Assembly (NCBI GenBank): GCA_045604545.1
Contig: JAZUOG010000086.1
Coordinates: 1 to 15,271, forward strand
Direction: 5' to 3'
Length of the DNA: 15,271 nucleotides
Origin: RGIG1959 sp045604545
GTDB lineage: Bacteria; Bacillota; Clostridia; Oscillospirales; Acutalibacteraceae
Shown here: piece after piece, positions 13,476 through 15,271 of the stretch
Layout: every line of letters begins with the position of its first letter
Numbering within the stretch: the first letter of the stretch is position 1
Program-made: the position numbers and the translations under genes
Notes under the pieces: model-generated
The model's input: the letters and a program-made list of their open reading frames with translations, nothing else
The model's database searches: none
What the model was told of the DNA's origin: nothing

Positions 13476-14479
13476 ACCATTCCCCTCTGCTTTGGTTGCT
13501 TAGGATCGTACTCCTTCCAGAAATCCTTGAGAGCTGTTTCGTACGCTACGGGATCAATATAGTAGCTCATGCCGTGATCCGCCCCGGGAACAACAAGCAA
13601 TCGTTTTTCCGATGCACACGCTTTATAGTTCTCGTAAGTCATGGTGACAGGCACAAAATGATCATCCGTTCCGTGGACAAACAGCACCGGAACGGTAGTC
13701 TCCTTCAAAGCGTCCGTGGCGGTGATTTCCTTGCTGCCGAAGTTTGTGGCTTTGCGGCAGATATCATCGACCAGCCGACCGAAAATATCATACGGAATGC
13801 GGAATTTATTGTTGGCGACATATTTCCAGATCGCGTGAGGCGACGTATAGCCGCAATCGGCAATGATGCCATGAACCGTATCGGGAAGCTCCAGAGCGGA
13901 AGTCATCAGCACCGTTGCCGCACCCATTGACATACCGACAAGATAGATCGGCAACTGCTCCGTATTCTGCGCGTTCACGCGGTTTATCCAGTCACGACAA
14001 TCGAATCGCTCCGTCATGCCGAACCCCATATATTCGCCGCCGCTGTCGCCCTGTCCACGCTGTTCGACAAAGAGGATATGACAGCCCTGTTCACGCCAGA
14101 AAGAGGCAATTAACGCGAAATCCTTTGACCAGGAGGAGCGCCAGCCATGCATCGCCACAATGATACGTTTGGCATTCTCACAAGGATACCAGTGAGCGAC
14201 CAGCTGATGCCCGTCAAAGCTTTCGATCGCCCACACGCGTGCGTCAACCCCGCGAAGCATTTCCTCGGCGTTGGCAGTTGCCTGTAAAAAATCATCAATT
14301 TTGTCGGAACCCTTCAGCATTTTCTTTGCTGTCTGGTGCTGGTCAAATTGTTTGCCGCTCTCACGCGACAGTGCAAACGACATCAGCTTTTTGGTGACGA
14401 CAAACGCGGCTGTACCGATTGCCGCCGCTCCTGCAACGATTGCCGAAGCACCAAGGATCATTTTGGTAGATTTTTTCAT
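13472..14479 (-). CDS. Membrane-anchored alpha/beta hydrolase
   Basis: A protein of 335 residues. The ATG at 14477-14479 follows GAAGGTGA at good spacing; the longer frame to 14719 runs into the upstream gene. Residues 7-30 form an N-terminal anchor helix rich in Ala and Val. The hydrolase core begins near 84 (WAIESFDGHQLVAHWYPC). VAMHGWRSSW is the oxyanion region and VEQRGQGDSGGEYMGFGM follows it. Nucleophile Ser184 is in GMSMGA, acid Asp273 in HGTDDHFVP and His302 in GADHG, so the triad is complete. This is a BAAT/Bem46-like serine hydrolase of unknown substrate, probably an esterase or lipase acting at the outer face of the membrane. It is second in the minus operon, 20 nt after the metallopeptidase gene. 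Confidence 0.9.
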   Translation of the reverse strand: MKKSTKMILGASAIVAGAAAIGTAAFVVTKKLMSFALSRESGKQFDQHQTAKKMLKGSDKIDDFLQATANAEEMLRGVDARVWAIESFDGHQLVAHWYPCENAKRIIVAMHGWRSSWSKDFALIASFWREQGCHILFVEQRGQGDSGGEYMGFGMTERFDCRDWINRVNAQNTEQLPIYLVGMSMGAATVLMTSALELPDTVHGIIADCGYTSPHAIWKYVANNKFRIPYDIFGRLVDDICRKATNFGSKEITATDALKETTVPVLFVHGTDDHFVPVTMTYENYKACASEKRLLVVPGADHGMSYYIDPVAYETALKDFWKEYDPKQPKQRGMV

Positions 14480-14499
14480 GGGATTTTCACCTTCACTCT

Positions 14500-15048
14500 T
14501 CATTTGGGAAGCTTCATAAGAAGTGCCGTTCCGTTGTCTTTGAGCCATTGCCGATGTTGCTTCCACCGCGGCATCACGCGTTCTACCAGCGACCAAAACG
14601 CCGCAGAATGATCCAAATGGCGGCGATGGCACAATTCGTGTATAACGACATAGTCCCGCACGTCCTCGGGAGCCAGCATCAACAGACAATTGAAATTGAG
14701 ATTGCCTTTGGCACTGCAACTTCCCCAGCGCGATTGCTGTGTGCGGATCGTAATGCGCGAAAAAGAAACACCGATCACAGAGGCGAACCGTATGGCACGC
14801 TCGGTCAGATCCACTCTTGCCGATTGTTTTAATGCTGTGACTTCTTCGTCGGATAACACTTCGACACCCTTCGGTAGTTTGGCGAGGTGCGCCGTGATCC
14901 AGTCTCTTTTTGATTCCACAAAGGCGTCGATGACGCTTTTTGCCATACGCTTTGGTGCGCGAACCAGTAATGTGCCTTCAGGCTTGATTTGAAGTGATAC
15001 AGAACGCCTGTCGCTGTATATCAGTTCATAAGTAAACGGTGTTGCCAC
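14500..15048 (-). CDS. YgjP-like (DUF45) zinc metallopeptidase
   Basis: A protein of 182 residues, starting at a GTG (15046-15048) with AGGGGTGG about 7 nt upstream. The N-terminal half reads YELIYSDRRSVSLQIKPEGT as in the family, and the mid-part has the signature QQSRWGSCSAKGNLNFN. The zinc site is VIHELCHRRHLDHS: His137, Glu138, His141 and the downstream His147, followed by AAFWSLVERVMP. The length fits (usually about 170-240). The family resembles minigluzincins and is thought to be a cytosolic metallopeptidase, but physiological substrates are unknown. It is the first gene of the four-gene minus operon. The tight packing with the hydrolase and reductases is probably only transcriptional convenience. 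Confidence 0.92.
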   Translation of the reverse strand: MATPFTYELIYSDRRSVSLQIKPEGTLLVRAPKRMAKSVIDAFVESKRDWITAHLAKLPKGVEVLSDEEVTALKQSARVDLTERAIRFASVIGVSFSRITIRTQQSRWGSCSAKGNLNFNCLLMLAPEDVRDYVVIHELCHRRHLDHSAAFWSLVERVMPRWKQHRQWLKDNGTALLMKLPK

Positions 15049-15076
15049 AGTTGATCCACCCCTGTTTCTTATATAC

Positions 15077-15082
15077 AGTATA
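15077..15082 (-). promoter_or_regulatory. Probable -10 box of the four-gene minus operon
   Basis: On the minus strand TATACT lies 28 nt upstream of the GTG start. The -35 region (TTTCTT at 17-nt spacing) is poor, so the assignment is tentative. The region is very A/T-rich. Confidence 0.4.
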
Positions 15083-15137
15083 CACCATATAATTCAAAAA
15101 AGAAACTATACTTTTCAAAAACCATCCGACACAACGA

Positions 15138-15168
15138 AAAAACCTCTGTCGAAATGACAGAGGTTTTT
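15138..15168 (-). terminator. Terminator of the rRNA operon
   Basis: A 13-bp perfect stem (15138-15150 with 15156-15168) follows the 3' end of the 5S rRNA by about 4 nt. On the minus strand it is followed by a TTTTTT run. Confidence 0.85.
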
Positions 15169-15172
15169 GATT

Positions 15173-15271
<99 letters not shown>

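Noticed and set aside
12260..13562. Plus-strand frames opposite the flavin reductase and DHFR-like genes
   Set aside because: They are shadows of conserved minus-strand genes, without start signals.

Overview
The window looks like a Gram-positive, low-to-mid GC member of the Clostridia, most likely a gut-type Ruminococcaceae/Oscillospiraceae relative. Signs of this are strong AAGGAGG-like ribosome binding sites, compact sigma-A promoters with 17-nt spacers, a secreted dockerin-bearing protein, an ECF sigma factor of the clostridial type, an AGCS transporter, a DUF1893 protein and a DUF1292 protein. The right edge cuts into a 5S rRNA gene, so an rRNA operon lies beyond it.

Left edge (1-1624): a patch of broken genes. 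A near-perfect 110-bp inverted repeat (1-110 and 415-524) encloses a promoter, a good ribosome binding site and the first half of a thioredoxin gene with an intact WCGPC active site; the gene stops after 55 codons. At 781-825 sits the 3' half of a tRNA-Pro(UGG), from the anticodon loop to CCA, followed by a terminator. Its 5' half is absent, which is what the chromosomal end of an element integrated in a tRNA gene looks like. After that come a second terminator and the C-terminal remnant of a collagen-like surface protein. Everything left of about 780 may be foreign, rearranged, or a chimeric contig end.

Centre-left (1625-6512): a secreted modular protein with pre-peptidase-C-like and BIG2-like domains and a C-terminal dockerin (minus); a two-gene minus operon of a metal-dependent cyclase/hydrolase and a PrxQ/BCP-type peroxidase; and, divergently, an AGCS-type sodium:alanine symporter (plus).

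Centre (6510-8050, minus): a ferredoxin-domain aldo/keto reductase translationally coupled by an ATGA overlap to a DUF1893 protein.

Centre-right (8194-11237, plus): the most interesting unit. An ECF sigma factor overlaps by ATGA a gene for a membrane-anchored serpin whose short cytosolic N-terminus and single transmembrane helix sit where an anti-sigma factor is normally encoded. It is followed by a secreted, membrane-tethered protein of unknown family. I infer a protease-responsive surface regulatory or defence system.

Right (11298-15271): an HD-domain protein resembling small alarmone hydrolases and a DUF1292 protein (plus); then a tightly packed four-gene minus operon (YgjP-like metallopeptidase, membrane-anchored alpha/beta hydrolase, RibD-C/DHFR-like reductase, flavin reductase family protein); then the rRNA operon terminator and the partial 5S rRNA gene.
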